From JANQMY01 sp965227095 (GTDB taxonomy: Bacteria > Pseudomonadota > Alphaproteobacteria > JANQMY01): a stretch of 64,000 nt of DNA. Under the pieces are notes generated by a model. The model saw nothing but the letters and a program-made list of their open reading frames with translations, made no database searches and was not told where the DNA came from. A program made the translations under genes and the position numbers. The DNA is taken from assembly GCA_965227095.1 (NCBI GenBank), contig CBDDFL010000001.1, positions 930,001-994,000 on the forward strand, given 5' to 3'. Shown here piece after piece: positions 17,625-26,374 of the stretch (positions are counted from its first letter, which is position 1; each line of letters begins with the position of its first letter).

Positions 17625-18245
17625 ATGACCAACGCCATCCGTATTCACCGTCACGCTTTGTCAGGCCATTCCCACCGTGTGGAACTTTTCGCGAGCCTTG
17701 CCGGGATCGCGCATGAACTGATTGATGTGGACCTTGCGTCCGGTGCCCACAAGCAAGCTGATTTTCTGGCCCTCAATCCGTTTGGCCAGGTGCCCGTCAT
17801 TCAAGATGGCGACGTGACACTCAGCGATTCAAACGCCATTCTGGTCTATCTCGCGCGCCGTTACGCACCCAATTGGCTGGGTCAAAATCCGGTGGAAGAG
17901 GCCGAAATTCAGAAGTTTCTGTCGATCGCGGCGGGCCCCATCGCTTTCGGCCCCGCCGCCGCCCGTTTGGTGACCGTGTTTGGCGCATCTCTCGATGCTG
18001 ATGTTGCCAAAGCGCACGCAACAAACATTTTCGACAAGCTGGAAGCCCATCTAGACGGGCGCGACTTTTTGGTGAGCAATCGGCCAACCATTGCCGACAT
18101 TGCGATCTATAGCTACACGGCCCATGCGCCTGAGGGCAATGTATCGCTCGCCGGTTATCCTCATATTCGCCGCCTACTGACGAATGTGGAGAAGCTCGAT
18201 GGATTTGTTCCCATGGCAGCCACTCAAGTGGGGCTTGCCGCCTAA
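17625..18245 (+). CDS. glutathione S-transferase
   Basis: 206 residues from ATG 17625, preceded by AAAGGA. N-terminal thioredoxin-like domain: RHALSGHSHRVELFASLAG near residue 7, NPFGQVPVIQDGDVTLSDSNAI near 48, the cis-Pro and the SNA in place of ESxAI. The C-terminal helical domain has the N-capping region (FLVSNRPTIADIAIYSY near 148). It conjugates or reduces electrophiles with glutathione in the cytoplasm. Divergent from the LysR gene, which probably regulates it. Confidence 0.92.
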   Translation: MTNAIRIHRHALSGHSHRVELFASLAGIAHELIDVDLASGAHKQADFLALNPFGQVPVIQDGDVTLSDSNAILVYLARRYAPNWLGQNPVEEAEIQKFLSIAAGPIAFGPAAARLVTVFGASLDADVAKAHATNIFDKLEAHLDGRDFLVSNRPTIADIAIYSYTAHAPEGNVSLAGYPHIRRLLTNVEKLDGFVPMAATQVGLAA

Positions 18246-18256
18246 CAGCGTTATCC

Positions 18257-18285
18257 GCGGGCGGCATAGGCCGCCCGCACCCTTT
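18257..18285 (+). terminator. intrinsic terminator after gst
   Basis: GCGGGCGGC (18257-18265) and GCCGCCCGC (18270-18278) form a 9-bp GC stem with an ATAG loop, followed by ACCCTTTT. It lies between the GST stop (18245) and the next start (18305), so it may end gst transcription or attenuate read-through into the reductase gene. Confidence 0.6.
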
Positions 18286-18304
18286 TAATGCCGCGGAGAG
18301 CCCG

Positions 18305-20383
18305 ATGACCAGACACGATGCTTGGGGGAAAGATCATTCCCCGTTCCACAAAGGCGAAAAAGAACTGCAACGCCGTGTGGGCCGCAGTGAAGAGATGGAA
18401 AAATTCGCGCGCCGCGTCGTGCGGCCTTTCCTGCCGGACCAACACCGTCAATTCTATGAGCAATTGCCGTTTCTCGTGGTGGGCAGCGTCGATGCGGATG
18501 GTTGGCCGTGGGCGACGATCTTGGCCGGGAAGCCTGGCTTCATCACATCACCCGACGCCAACACGCTGACCCTCGCGGCGACGCCCGCCAAAGAGGATCC
18601 GCTGCACGATGCCCTTATCCCTGGCGCACCGCTCGGCATGTTGGGGATTGACCTGTCCACACGGCGCAGAAATCGCGTCAATGTGCGGATAACCGATACG
18701 GGTGCGGATCAAATTGGATTGTCGGTCGATCAAGCCTTCGGCAATTGTCCGCAATACATCCAAACACGGGATATGCGTTTTGTGCGCGACCCGTCATCAG
18801 CTGGTGAAAAGGGGGCTGTCACCCGGTTTACCTCGCTGGATGAGCGCGCACAGGCGATGATCCGCTCTGCCGACACATTCTTTGTGTCGAGCTATGTTCC
18901 GACCGGTGACCATGACGACGTGGACGGCGTTGACGTCTCCCACCGGGGAGGCAAGACAGGCTTTGTGCGCGTTGACGGGAACACGCTGACCATTCCCGAT
19001 TACGCCGGAAATTTCCATTTCAATACGCTGGGCAACTTTCTGGTCAATCCAAAAGGCGGCCTGGTGTTTGTGGATTTCGATACGGGCGATTTACTCCTTT
19101 TGACAGGCACCGTCGAGATTTTGTGGGACGGCGACCCGGAAGTGGACGCGTTCAAGGGTGCGGAACGGGCCTGGCGGTTTACCCTTGACCATGGCGTGGT
19201 GATGAAGGACGCATTGCCGCTGCGCTGGTCGTTCGGCGACTTCTCCCCGAATTCACTCATTACGGGCGATTGGCACGAAGCCGCGGCCACCGTTGCCGCT
19301 GAAGCCAAACGAGAGGAATGGCGTCCCTACCGTGTTGCCCGTGTTGAGGATGAAAGCGCGGTCATCCGGTCTTTCTATCTTGAACCGGCGGACGGAGACG
19401 GCATACCAGCCTTCGAGGCGGGGCAATATCTGACGATCCGCGTGTCGCCGGACGGGTACGAGGCGCCGGTCATCCGCACATACACCCTGTCGTCATCGCC
19501 GGAACATTCGGTCTATCGAATTTCCGTGAAGCGGGAAGAGCAAGGGCTTGTATCACGGCACCTGCACGATGCGCTCAAAGAGGGCGATATCATCGACGCA
19601 AAGGCACCGCGGGGCGATTTCACCATCGACGCGCAGGAGAAACGTCCGGCGGTCCTTCTTGCTGCCGGTGTCGGTGTGACCCCGATGATTTCCATGGCGC
19701 GTCATGTGTTTCGAGAAGGCTTTCGAATCCGAAACATTCGTCCTCTGACGATTATGCATGCCGCCCAAACAACAGCGCAGCGGGCCTTCGCAAAAGATTT
19801 CTGGGAAATGTCGATCCAATCCGACGGGGCCATTCGGTATTATTCATTCATCGACCGGCCGGCAGAGGGCGAAAAAGCCGGTCGAGACTTTAATGGTGTT
19901 GGCCGCATCACAGCGGACGCGCTTCGCCAGGTTTTGTCCATTGATGATTATGATTTTTTCCTGTGCGGTCCGGGGCCTTTCATGCAAGGCATGTATGAAA
20001 CGCTGCGTGGTCTCGGGGTGCGGGATGCGCGCATTTTCGCCGAGGCTTTTGGTCCCGCCGCGCTGACCCGCCGTCCTGACGAAGGCGGTGTTGTGGAAGA
20101 ACCGGCCAAAGAGGCAGATCAGGCGTTGATCAAATTCGTGAAGTCCGATTTCGAACAACGTTGGAGCGCAGGCGACGCGACCATTCTCGAAACGGCTGAA
20201 GCCCACGGGCTGACACCTGAATTCGGCTGCCGAAACGGTGCCTGCGGGAGTTGTGCGGTAAAGCTTGTGTCGGGTGAGGTGGCCTATCGTGGAACGCCGA
20301 CCGGCGCCAAACAAGACGACGAAGTCTTGATTTGTTGTGCGGTCCCGGCAGACGGAAGCGAGACGGTGGCGGTGGACCTTTAG
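18305..20383 (+). CDS. three-domain PNPOx-like / FAD reductase / 2Fe-2S ferredoxin fusion protein
   Basis: 692 residues. Domain 1 (about 45-330) is a pyridoxamine-phosphate-oxidase-like split barrel (FLVVGSVDADGWPWATI, LAGKPGFI, NRVNVRITD, GNCPQYIQTRD). Domain 2 (about 340-590) is a ferredoxin-NADP reductase unit: RTYTLSSSP for FAD, LLAAGVGVTPMISMARH for NAD(P), FLCGPGPFMQGMYE. Domain 3 (about 605-692) is a plant-type 2Fe-2S ferredoxin, CRNGACGSCAVKL and a last Cys in LICCAV. It probably moves electrons from NAD(P)H to an unknown acceptor in the cytoplasm. It starts 60 bp after gst, and detoxification is a reasonable shared theme. Confidence 0.9.
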   Translation: MTRHDAWGKDHSPFHKGEKELQRRVGRSEEMEKFARRVVRPFLPDQHRQFYEQLPFLVVGSVDADGWPWATILAGKPGFITSPDANTLTLAATPAKEDPLHDALIPGAPLGMLGIDLSTRRRNRVNVRITDTGADQIGLSVDQAFGNCPQYIQTRDMRFVRDPSSAGEKGAVTRFTSLDERAQAMIRSADTFFVSSYVPTGDHDDVDGVDVSHRGGKTGFVRVDGNTLTIPDYAGNFHFNTLGNFLVNPKGGLVFVDFDTGDLLLLTGTVEILWDGDPEVDAFKGAERAWRFTLDHGVVMKDALPLRWSFGDFSPNSLITGDWHEAAATVAAEAKREEWRPYRVARVEDESAVIRSFYLEPADGDGIPAFEAGQYLTIRVSPDGYEAPVIRTYTLSSSPEHSVYRISVKREEQGLVSRHLHDALKEGDIIDAKAPRGDFTIDAQEKRPAVLLAAGVGVTPMISMARHVFREGFRIRNIRPLTIMHAAQTTAQRAFAKDFWEMSIQSDGAIRYYSFIDRPAEGEKAGRDFNGVGRITADALRQVLSIDDYDFFLCGPGPFMQGMYETLRGLGVRDARIFAEAFGPAALTRRPDEGGVVEEPAKEADQALIKFVKSDFEQRWSAGDATILETAEAHGLTPEFGCRNGACGSCAVKLVSGEVAYRGTPTGAKQDDEVLICCAVPADGSETVAVDL

Positions 20384-21159
20384 TCCTCCACCGGCACCAC
20401 ATAATTGAGCGACAAGCGTCCGCCGTCGGGATAGATGGTTTGACCGGTCAGGTAAGACGCGTAGTCGCTGGCCAGGAAGACCGCCACTTGCCCGATCTCT
20501 CGCGGGTCGCCGATACGGCGCAAGGGCGTGCGAGACAAAATCATGTTGCGCGCGGCGTCATCGTTCATCACGCTTTTCAGCACATCTGTCATGATCGAGC
20601 CCGGGCCGATACCGTTCACGCGAATGCCATGTTCGGCCAGGCCCAATGCCATGGCCTTTGTCAGCTGCACGACACCACCTTTGGAGGTCACATATGCAAC
20701 CTGATTGGGAATGGCGACAACGGCATTGGTGGAAGCCATATTGACGATCGCGCCTTTGACGCCCCTTGCCACCATGGTTTTCGCGGCAGCCTGGCCTGTC
20801 AAAAACACACCGCGCAGATTAACGCCCATCACCTGATCAAAGTCGTCGGCGGATAGCTCCAAGATGGACCCGGCTTTGATAATGCCCGCATTGGCCACCG
20901 TCACATCTAGAGTGCCGAAATGATCCAAGGTTTTTTCGAACAGGCCATCGACATCGTCTTGCTTAGATACGTCACAGGGAACGGCCAGCGTCTCCACACC
21001 AAATTCGGTGGCAATGCGCTGTGCTTCTTCTTCGCACCGGTCGGCCAGAATATCTGACAGAACCACCTTAGCGCCGTGAGCTGCAAACTCTTCCGCGCAG
21101 CCCAGGCCAATGCCTTGCGCCGCACCCGTGATCACCGTGACTTTACCGTCGAGCCGCAT
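20380..21159 (-). CDS. SDR-family oxidoreductase
   Basis: 259 residues from ATG 21159, which has a GGAGG Shine-Dalgarno and gives the normal N-terminus MRLDGKVTVITGAAQGIGLGC. Nucleotide motif TGAAQGIG near residue 10, NAG near 88, the Ser in VNMAST near 138, and the YVTSKGGV catalytic Tyr and Lys near 150. The end (YLTGQTIYPDGGR) is typical of classical SDRs such as 3-oxoacyl-ACP reductase-like alcohol dehydrogenases. Substrate unknown. The longer frame to 21339 overlaps the divergent threonine dehydratase and is rejected. Confidence 0.92.
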   Translation of the reverse strand: MRLDGKVTVITGAAQGIGLGCAEEFAAHGAKVVLSDILADRCEEEAQRIATEFGVETLAVPCDVSKQDDVDGLFEKTLDHFGTLDVTVANAGIIKAGSILELSADDFDQVMGVNLRGVFLTGQAAAKTMVARGVKGAIVNMASTNAVVAIPNQVAYVTSKGGVVQLTKAMALGLAEHGIRVNGIGPGSIMTDVLKSVMNDDAARNMILSRTPLRRIGDPREIGQVAVFLASDYASYLTGQTIYPDGGRLSLNYVVPVED

Positions 21160-21259
21160 ATGATCCTCCGCTTCATTGCTTTGCCACCTTATGCCATAAG
21201 CATCTTTCGAAACACTGAAAGCCGCTCGGTGATGCCAAGTGGTCAAGGGAAATGGCGCT

Positions 21260-22477
21260 ATGTCCACACTGCCGACTGCAAAAGATGTGCTTTCCGCCGC
21301 AAAAGCGATCCACGGTGAGGTGCTCCGCACGCCGACCACAAAATCGCAAACCCTCTCTCAGATTTGTGACGCGGACATCCACCTCAAATTTGAGAATCTT
21401 CAATTCACAGCGTCTTTCAAGGAACGGGGCGCCCTTTGGAAGCTCAAAAACCTATCGGACGAGGAACGCGCACGCGGGGTGATTGCTATGTCGCGCGGTA
21501 ACCATGCGCAAGGTGTTGCCTATCATGCGCAACGTCAGGGCGTTCCAGCCACCATTGTGATGCCGGTGACCACGCCAACCGTAAAAGTCGCGCACACAGA
21601 GAAATTTGGCGCGCGGGTGGTGCTGGAAGGCGAAACTCTGGTGGCGGCTGGGGCGAAAGCAGACTCTATTGCGGCGGCTGAGGGGTTAATCCGGATCCAT
21701 CCCTATGACGACCCTTACATCATTGCCGGCCAGGGCACGCTCGGGCTCGAGATGATGGAAGACGCTCCGGACCTTGACGTACTGGTTGTGCCCATTGGGG
21801 GCGGCGGGCTCATTTCCGGCGTGGCGCTGGGCGCGAAACATGTGAACCCAAATGTTGAGATTGTTGGTGTCCAGGCTGAGATGTTTCCGTCGATGTACAA
21901 CGCTTTTCACCACCAAACGTTGGAATGCGGCGGGCCGACCATTGCGGAAGGGATCGCGGTCTCGGAACCCGGCGGTCTCACGCAACAAATCGTCAATGAT
22001 CAGGTGGCAGATATCCTGCTCACATCAGAGCGTCACATAGAACAAGCCATCGCCATGTTACTCAATGTGGAAAAGACGGTGGCCGAAGGCGCTGGTGCCG
22101 CCGGTCTTGCCGCTGTTCTTCAGTATCCAGAGACGTTTCGCGGCAAGAAAATTGGGATTGTTCTGTGTGGCGGAAACATTGACAGCCGCCTTCTCGCATC
22201 CGTGCTGCTGCGGGAACTGGCCCGCGACGGCCGTATGCTCTCCATTCGGGTTGAATCTCAAGACCGGCCTGGTTTCTTAGGTCAAATCACCACGGCCATC
22301 GGACAAGCAGGCGGCAATATTATTGATGTGTCTCATAATCGATTGCTCACGGATCTGCCCGCAAAATCGGCGGACATCGGATTTGCGATTGAAACCCGCG
22401 ATTCAAGCCATGCAGATGACATATTCAACATGCTTCGGCGTCTGGGAATGAACGTTCGGCGCGTGGCCCACTTCTAA
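21260..22477 (+). CDS. threonine ammonia-lyase (threonine dehydratase)
   Basis: About 405 residues from ATG 21260. It deaminates threonine to 2-oxobutyrate using PLP: Lys in FTASFKERGA near residue 58, the SRGNHAQGVA loop near 86, and the phosphate-binding GGGGLISG near 187. The C-terminal 80 residues form an ACT-like domain (IRVESQDRPGFLGQITTAIG), as in the catabolic/biosynthetic IlvA-like single-ACT type. With ilvD elsewhere in the window it could feed isoleucine synthesis. Overlaps the convergent SDR by 4 bp. Confidence 0.92.
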   Translation: MSTLPTAKDVLSAAKAIHGEVLRTPTTKSQTLSQICDADIHLKFENLQFTASFKERGALWKLKNLSDEERARGVIAMSRGNHAQGVAYHAQRQGVPATIVMPVTTPTVKVAHTEKFGARVVLEGETLVAAGAKADSIAAAEGLIRIHPYDDPYIIAGQGTLGLEMMEDAPDLDVLVVPIGGGGLISGVALGAKHVNPNVEIVGVQAEMFPSMYNAFHHQTLECGGPTIAEGIAVSEPGGLTQQIVNDQVADILLTSERHIEQAIAMLLNVEKTVAEGAGAAGLAAVLQYPETFRGKKIGIVLCGGNIDSRLLASVLLRELARDGRMLSIRVESQDRPGFLGQITTAIGQAGGNIIDVSHNRLLTDLPAKSADIGFAIETRDSSHADDIFNMLRRLGMNVRRVAHF

Positions 22478-23295
22478 GCCGGCTGTTTCATGGCGGATGC
22501 CACCAATCCGCCGATCAGCTTGTCGATGGCGGATTGCGGCGCGAACCGTTTGATCCGGCCCAACATGACCGCGCGGTCCATGGGATAGCGCAGCTTCTTT
22601 TTCTTGGCATGGATAACGCTGTAGATCTTCTCTGACACCATCTCGGGTGTGAGCTTGCTTGCAGCCGTATCTTTCGCCATTTGTTTGATCATCTTGTGGG
22701 TCGGCGAGTTTGCGTCGGCACCCGCCACGGCGCCCAGATGGTGTCCGGTTTCCGGGCGATCCATATGCATGGCGACGGGCTGCATGATGACCACGTCGAT
22801 CGGCTCTTTCTTCAATTCGTGATAGAGCGCCTCGGTGAAGGTTTCGATGGCGAATTTTGCGGAGGTATAGGCGCTTAAATAGGGTACGGCCAATATTCCG
22901 CCTGCGGAGCTCATATTGATGATGGTGCCGCTGCCTTGCGCCCGCATCAACGGGACTGCCGCTTTGCACACGCGCACCACGCCGAACAGGTTCACATCAT
23001 AGAGGTGCTTGTATTCGTCGATCGACGTTTCTTCGACGGAGCCCAAGATCATATTGTTGAAACAGTTGATAATCACATCGATCTTACCGGCTTGCTGTTG
23101 CACCTCCGCCAGGCAGTTGGCGACGGACGTCTCGTCCGTTGCGTCCATGGCAACCATGGGAAAAGAAAAGCTCTCGTTTGATTTATCCGGCGCCCGCATG
23201 GTGCCGAAAACCTGAAGCCCCTTTTGAACAAACATTTCACCCATGACCTGGCCCAGGCCACCCGACGCACCGCAGATCAACACTGTTTTGGACAT
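22474..23295 (-). CDS. SDR-family oxidoreductase
   Basis: 273 residues. Nucleotide motif CGASGGLGQVM near residue 8, the NCFNN in place of NAG near 86, Ser in INMSSAGG near 137, and the Tyr/Lys pair in YTSAKFAIE near 154. The extended C-terminus (YSVIHAKKKKLRYPMDRAVMLGRIKRFAPQSAIDKLIGG) resembles the retinol-dehydrogenase or 17-beta-hydroxysteroid-like SDR branch that binds hydrophobic substrates. Substrate not determined. Preceded by an AT-rich 130-bp intergenic region toward the peptide transporter. Confidence 0.88.
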   Translation of the reverse strand: MSKTVLICGASGGLGQVMGEMFVQKGLQVFGTMRAPDKSNESFSFPMVAMDATDETSVANCLAEVQQQAGKIDVIINCFNNMILGSVEETSIDEYKHLYDVNLFGVVRVCKAAVPLMRAQGSGTIINMSSAGGILAVPYLSAYTSAKFAIETFTEALYHELKKEPIDVVIMQPVAMHMDRPETGHHLGAVAGADANSPTHKMIKQMAKDTAASKLTPEMVSEKIYSVIHAKKKKLRYPMDRAVMLGRIKRFAPQSAIDKLIGGLVASAMKQPA

Positions 23296-23425
23296 GTGTT
23301 TCTTCCCTTAAAATTGTTTAGTGACGAATATATTTCAATTAAATTTGTCAATCAACAAAAATAAGTTCGAGCATACCGATAATGTGCGTAAGGCGTTGAG
23401 TTTAAAGGAGTTTTCTAGGTGCCGT

Positions 23426-24985
23426 TCAACGAATGCCGTGCATGCGCTGCTGAAGAAAGCGGGACAGGAGGAGCAAAAGGGCACCGGCGCCAATGGCCAT
23501 CCATCCCACTTCAACGTAAACGCTGACCACATGGGTGGCGGCGTCTGCTGCACCCTCCGCACTGGTAAGTCCCGCGATCAGGCCGGCGATGTAGTTGGCG
23601 CCGGAAGCTGCGAGAAACCACACGCCCATCATCATGCCCACAATTTTCGGCACGGACAATTTGGTGACAGCTGACAACCCAATCGGCGACAGACACAGTT
23701 CGCCACAGGTATGCAGGAAATAAAGCAGCACGATCCAGATTAGCCCGGTCTTGGCATCGCCATCCGTCAAACCTGCGCCAAAGGCTAAAACCAAAAAGCC
23801 AAGCCCCACCAGCGCCAAGGCGATGGCGAACTTCACGGGCACGGACGGTTCGCGATTTCGTTTGGCGAGGGACAGCCATAAAACGCTGAAGAACGGCGCC
23901 AGCATGATGATGAAAAGTGGGTTGAGCGATTGAAAGGTGGAGGCGGCAATCTCAACACCGAAAAGGGTCCGGTCTACGGATCGATCCGTAAACAGATTAA
24001 GGGATGACCCGGCCTGCTCGAATAAGGCCCAAAACAACACCGAAAACAAGGTCAACGCAGTGAGGACAAACAATCGGTCCCGTTCTTCCGGCGTGCACCG
24101 CAAAAAGGCATAGAACAGAATAACGCCCAGCATCAGAAGGCCGAAAAGGCCAAGCAAGGACCCAACCACGTGCTGGTTTTGCACCAGGAACCATACGACG
24201 CCAAGCCCAAGGACCGTGCCGACGTAAATTGTATGTTCCAAATTCAATCCAATTGCAGTCGGGGCGGCAAGCAATTTGGCGTCGGGTGGTTCGGCCACAC
24301 CATTGAGAAAGGGTTGACCGCGCAGAAAGATGACAAGGCCCGCCAGCATGCCCAACCCGGCCAATCCAAAACCATAGGCCCAGCCGAAAGTCTCCCCAAG
24401 CCAGCCACATACCAAAGCAGCGGTGAACGCGCCAAGATTGATGCCCATGTAAAAAATGGTGAAGCCGCCATCGCGGCGCGCGTCACCCTGTTCGTAAAGA
24501 GCCCCCACGATGGTGGAGATGTTTGCCTTCAGAAAACCGACACCGCAAACAATCAGGGCGAGGGACAGATAAAAGATCTGTGTAAAGATCGGGTGGCGTT
24601 CAACAACCGTCGATCCATCGGCGGCGATTGTGGCAATTGCGGTGGGGCCTTCCAGCGCCATCCCCCCATGACCCAGGACCAATAAGATAGCTCCCAATGT
24701 CACCGCCTTACGCGCCCCCAGATAGCGGTCCGCCAACACACCGCCGATGACAGGGGTGAGGTAAACCAGCGCCGTATACGCCCCATAGATCGCGTAGGCC
24801 TGCGTATCAGAAAACAGAAAGTGCTTTGTCAGATAGAAGATCAGCAGCGCCCGCATGCCGTAATAGGAGAAGCGTTCCCACATCTCAGTGAGAAACAGAA
24901 TGGCAAGCCCCGGAGGGTGGCCAAACCAGTCTTTATCTTGAGAGAGACCTAAAAAGCGGTCGGAAGACGCGGAAGACTCTGACAT
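23426..24985 (-). CDS. POT/PTR-family proton-dependent oligopeptide transporter
   Basis: 519 residues with about 12-14 membrane helices. The N-terminal POT signature is clear: LTEMWERFSYYGMRALLIFYL near residue 33 (ERFxYYG, proton coupling), GGVLADRYLGARK near 85, and the second PTR signature region (GINLGAFTAALVCGWLG near 180). Helix 10-11 motif HTCGELCLSPIGLSAVTK near 430. It imports di- and tripeptides with protons across the inner membrane. It is monocistronic, with cysD divergent 200 bp upstream. Confidence 0.95.
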   Translation of the reverse strand: MSESSASSDRFLGLSQDKDWFGHPPGLAILFLTEMWERFSYYGMRALLIFYLTKHFLFSDTQAYAIYGAYTALVYLTPVIGGVLADRYLGARKAVTLGAILLVLGHGGMALEGPTAIATIAADGSTVVERHPIFTQIFYLSLALIVCGVGFLKANISTIVGALYEQGDARRDGGFTIFYMGINLGAFTAALVCGWLGETFGWAYGFGLAGLGMLAGLVIFLRGQPFLNGVAEPPDAKLLAAPTAIGLNLEHTIYVGTVLGLGVVWFLVQNQHVVGSLLGLFGLLMLGVILFYAFLRCTPEERDRLFVLTALTLFSVLFWALFEQAGSSLNLFTDRSVDRTLFGVEIAASTFQSLNPLFIIMLAPFFSVLWLSLAKRNREPSVPVKFAIALALVGLGFLVLAFGAGLTDGDAKTGLIWIVLLYFLHTCGELCLSPIGLSAVTKLSVPKIVGMMMGVWFLAASGANYIAGLIAGLTSAEGAADAATHVVSVYVEVGWMAIGAGALLLLLSRFLQQRMHGIR

Positions 24986-25074
24986 AGACCGTCATGCTGA
25001 TTGATCGATCTTCCCCCATACCAAGAGGAGGACGGAAAGGCAAAACCACTTTGTCGGCGTTGATTAGGGGAGTA

Positions 25075-25203
25075 TTCCCACAATTTCTGTGATCGAGGCG
25101 CGAATTTGGTGTTTCCAATCGGAAAATCGTGGGAAACACCTTGAAACCAAGAGGGTCCCACGCTAAATCATCGCAATCTTGCCTTAATAGTGGGAAAAAT
25201 CCC
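25075..25203. promoter_or_regulatory. repeated GTGGGA-type elements and hairpin upstream of cysD
   Basis: Four copies of a GTGGGA-type element in alternating orientation: TTCCCAC (25075-25081), GTGGGAA (25129-25135), GTCCCAC (25155-25161) and GTGGGAA (25190-25196, followed by TCCC at 25200). In addition GGTGTTTCC (25108-25116) and GGAAACACC (25132-25140) form a perfect 9-bp inverted repeat. The set fills the region before cysD and looks like an operator array. The binding protein is unknown; the HTH-like N-terminus of the CysD product itself is a candidate. Confidence 0.5.
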
Positions 25204-25204
25204 A

Positions 25205-26374
25205 ATGCCATCTCCGCAGATCGACGATCTTCTCAGTCGTGCCGAGCACTATGCTCAAACGCATGACCTCTCCCTATCCACGGTGTCACGCAAACTTTTG
25301 AATGATGGGAAGGGACTGTCCCGTCTGAAGACCGGGGGCCAGCTCACCTTGAAGACGTTGGATGCGGCGTTTGAGAAGTTGGCACTGCTGGAAGCCGATA
25401 AGTCTCCCGAGGGGGAAGCGACCGCCTCAGGGGTTGACGGCATAGACAATGTGACCGGCGAATTGATCAGCAAAGACGCGCTCACCCATTTGGATCGTTT
25501 AGAAGCCGAAAGCATCCATGTGATGCGCGAGGTGGCCGCCGAGGCGGAAAACCCGGTCATGCTCTATTCGGTGGGTAAAGACTCAGCCGTCATGCTGCAC
25601 TTGGCCATGAAGGCGTTCTATCCGTCCAAACCGCCCTTTCCGTTGATGCATGTGGACACCACTTGGAAATTCCGCGAGATGATCACGTTCCGCGACAACA
25701 TCGCGAAGGATCTTGGCCTTGATCTTATCGTCCACATCAATGAAGAAGGTGTGCGCCAAGGGGTTGGCCCATTCACACATGGGTCGCAGCTCCATACCGA
25801 TGTGATGAAAACCCAGGCGCTGAAAACCGCTCTCGACAAATACAAATTCGATGCCGCATTTGGCGGTGCCCGACGCGACGAAGAGAAATCACGGGCCAAA
25901 GAACGCATTTTCTCTTTCCGCTCCGCCCAACATAGCTGGGACCCGAAAAATCAGCGTCCGGAGCTTTGGAACATCTACAATACGCGTATCAACAAAGATG
26001 AATCGATCCGCGTGTTTCCCCTCTCCAATTGGACGGAACTGGACATCTGGCAATATATCTACAAAGAAAATATTCCCATTGTTCCGCTTTATTTCGCGGC
26101 GGAACGCCCTGTGGTGGAACGCGACGGTGTTCTGATCATGGTGGATGACGACCGTATGGAAATGGCGCCGGGCGAAACCCCGCAGATGAAAAAAGTCCGC
26201 TTCCGGACATTAGGCTGTTACCCGCTTACGGGGGCTGTCGAATCTGAAGCTGACACGCTTCCGCAGATTATCCAGGAAATGCTGTTGACCAGTACCTCTG
26301 AACGGCAAGGCCGCGTTATTGACCATGATGCCGCTGCATCCATGGAGAAGAAGAAGCAAGAGGGGTACTTCTAA
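25205..26374 (+). CDS. cysD: sulfate adenylyltransferase subunit 2 with extra N-terminal HTH-like domain
   Basis: About 389 residues against about 300 for CysD. From about residue 93 on (LTHLDRLEAESIHVMREVAAE) it is a normal CysD: PP-loop YSVGKDSAVMLHLA, HVDTTWKFREM, FGGARRDEEKSRAKER, RVFPLSNWTELDIWQYI, ending SMEKKKQEGYF. It makes APS from sulfate and ATP with CysN. The extra first 65 residues (IDDLLSRAEHYAQ, LSLSTVSRKLLNDGK, LKTGGQLTLKTLDAAFEKL) resemble small lambda-repressor-like HTH proteins of alphaproteobacteria, joined by an acidic linker. ATG 25205 or GTG 25190; no well-placed internal start was seen before the CysD core. The TAATG junction couples it to cysNC. Confidence 0.93.
   Translation: MPSPQIDDLLSRAEHYAQTHDLSLSTVSRKLLNDGKGLSRLKTGGQLTLKTLDAAFEKLALLEADKSPEGEATASGVDGIDNVTGELISKDALTHLDRLEAESIHVMREVAAEAENPVMLYSVGKDSAVMLHLAMKAFYPSKPPFPLMHVDTTWKFREMITFRDNIAKDLGLDLIVHINEEGVRQGVGPFTHGSQLHTDVMKTQALKTALDKYKFDAAFGGARRDEEKSRAKERIFSFRSAQHSWDPKNQRPELWNIYNTRINKDESIRVFPLSNWTELDIWQYIYKENIPIVPLYFAAERPVVERDGVLIMVDDDRMEMAPGETPQMKKVRFRTLGCYPLTGAVESEADTLPQIIQEMLLTSTSERQGRVIDHDAAASMEKKKQEGYF

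Noticed and set aside
24986..25204. SAM-type riboswitch before cysD
   Set aside because: The hairpin and repeated GTGGGA elements do not show the pseudoknot or conserved core of SAM-I or SAM-II riboswitches that I can recognise.
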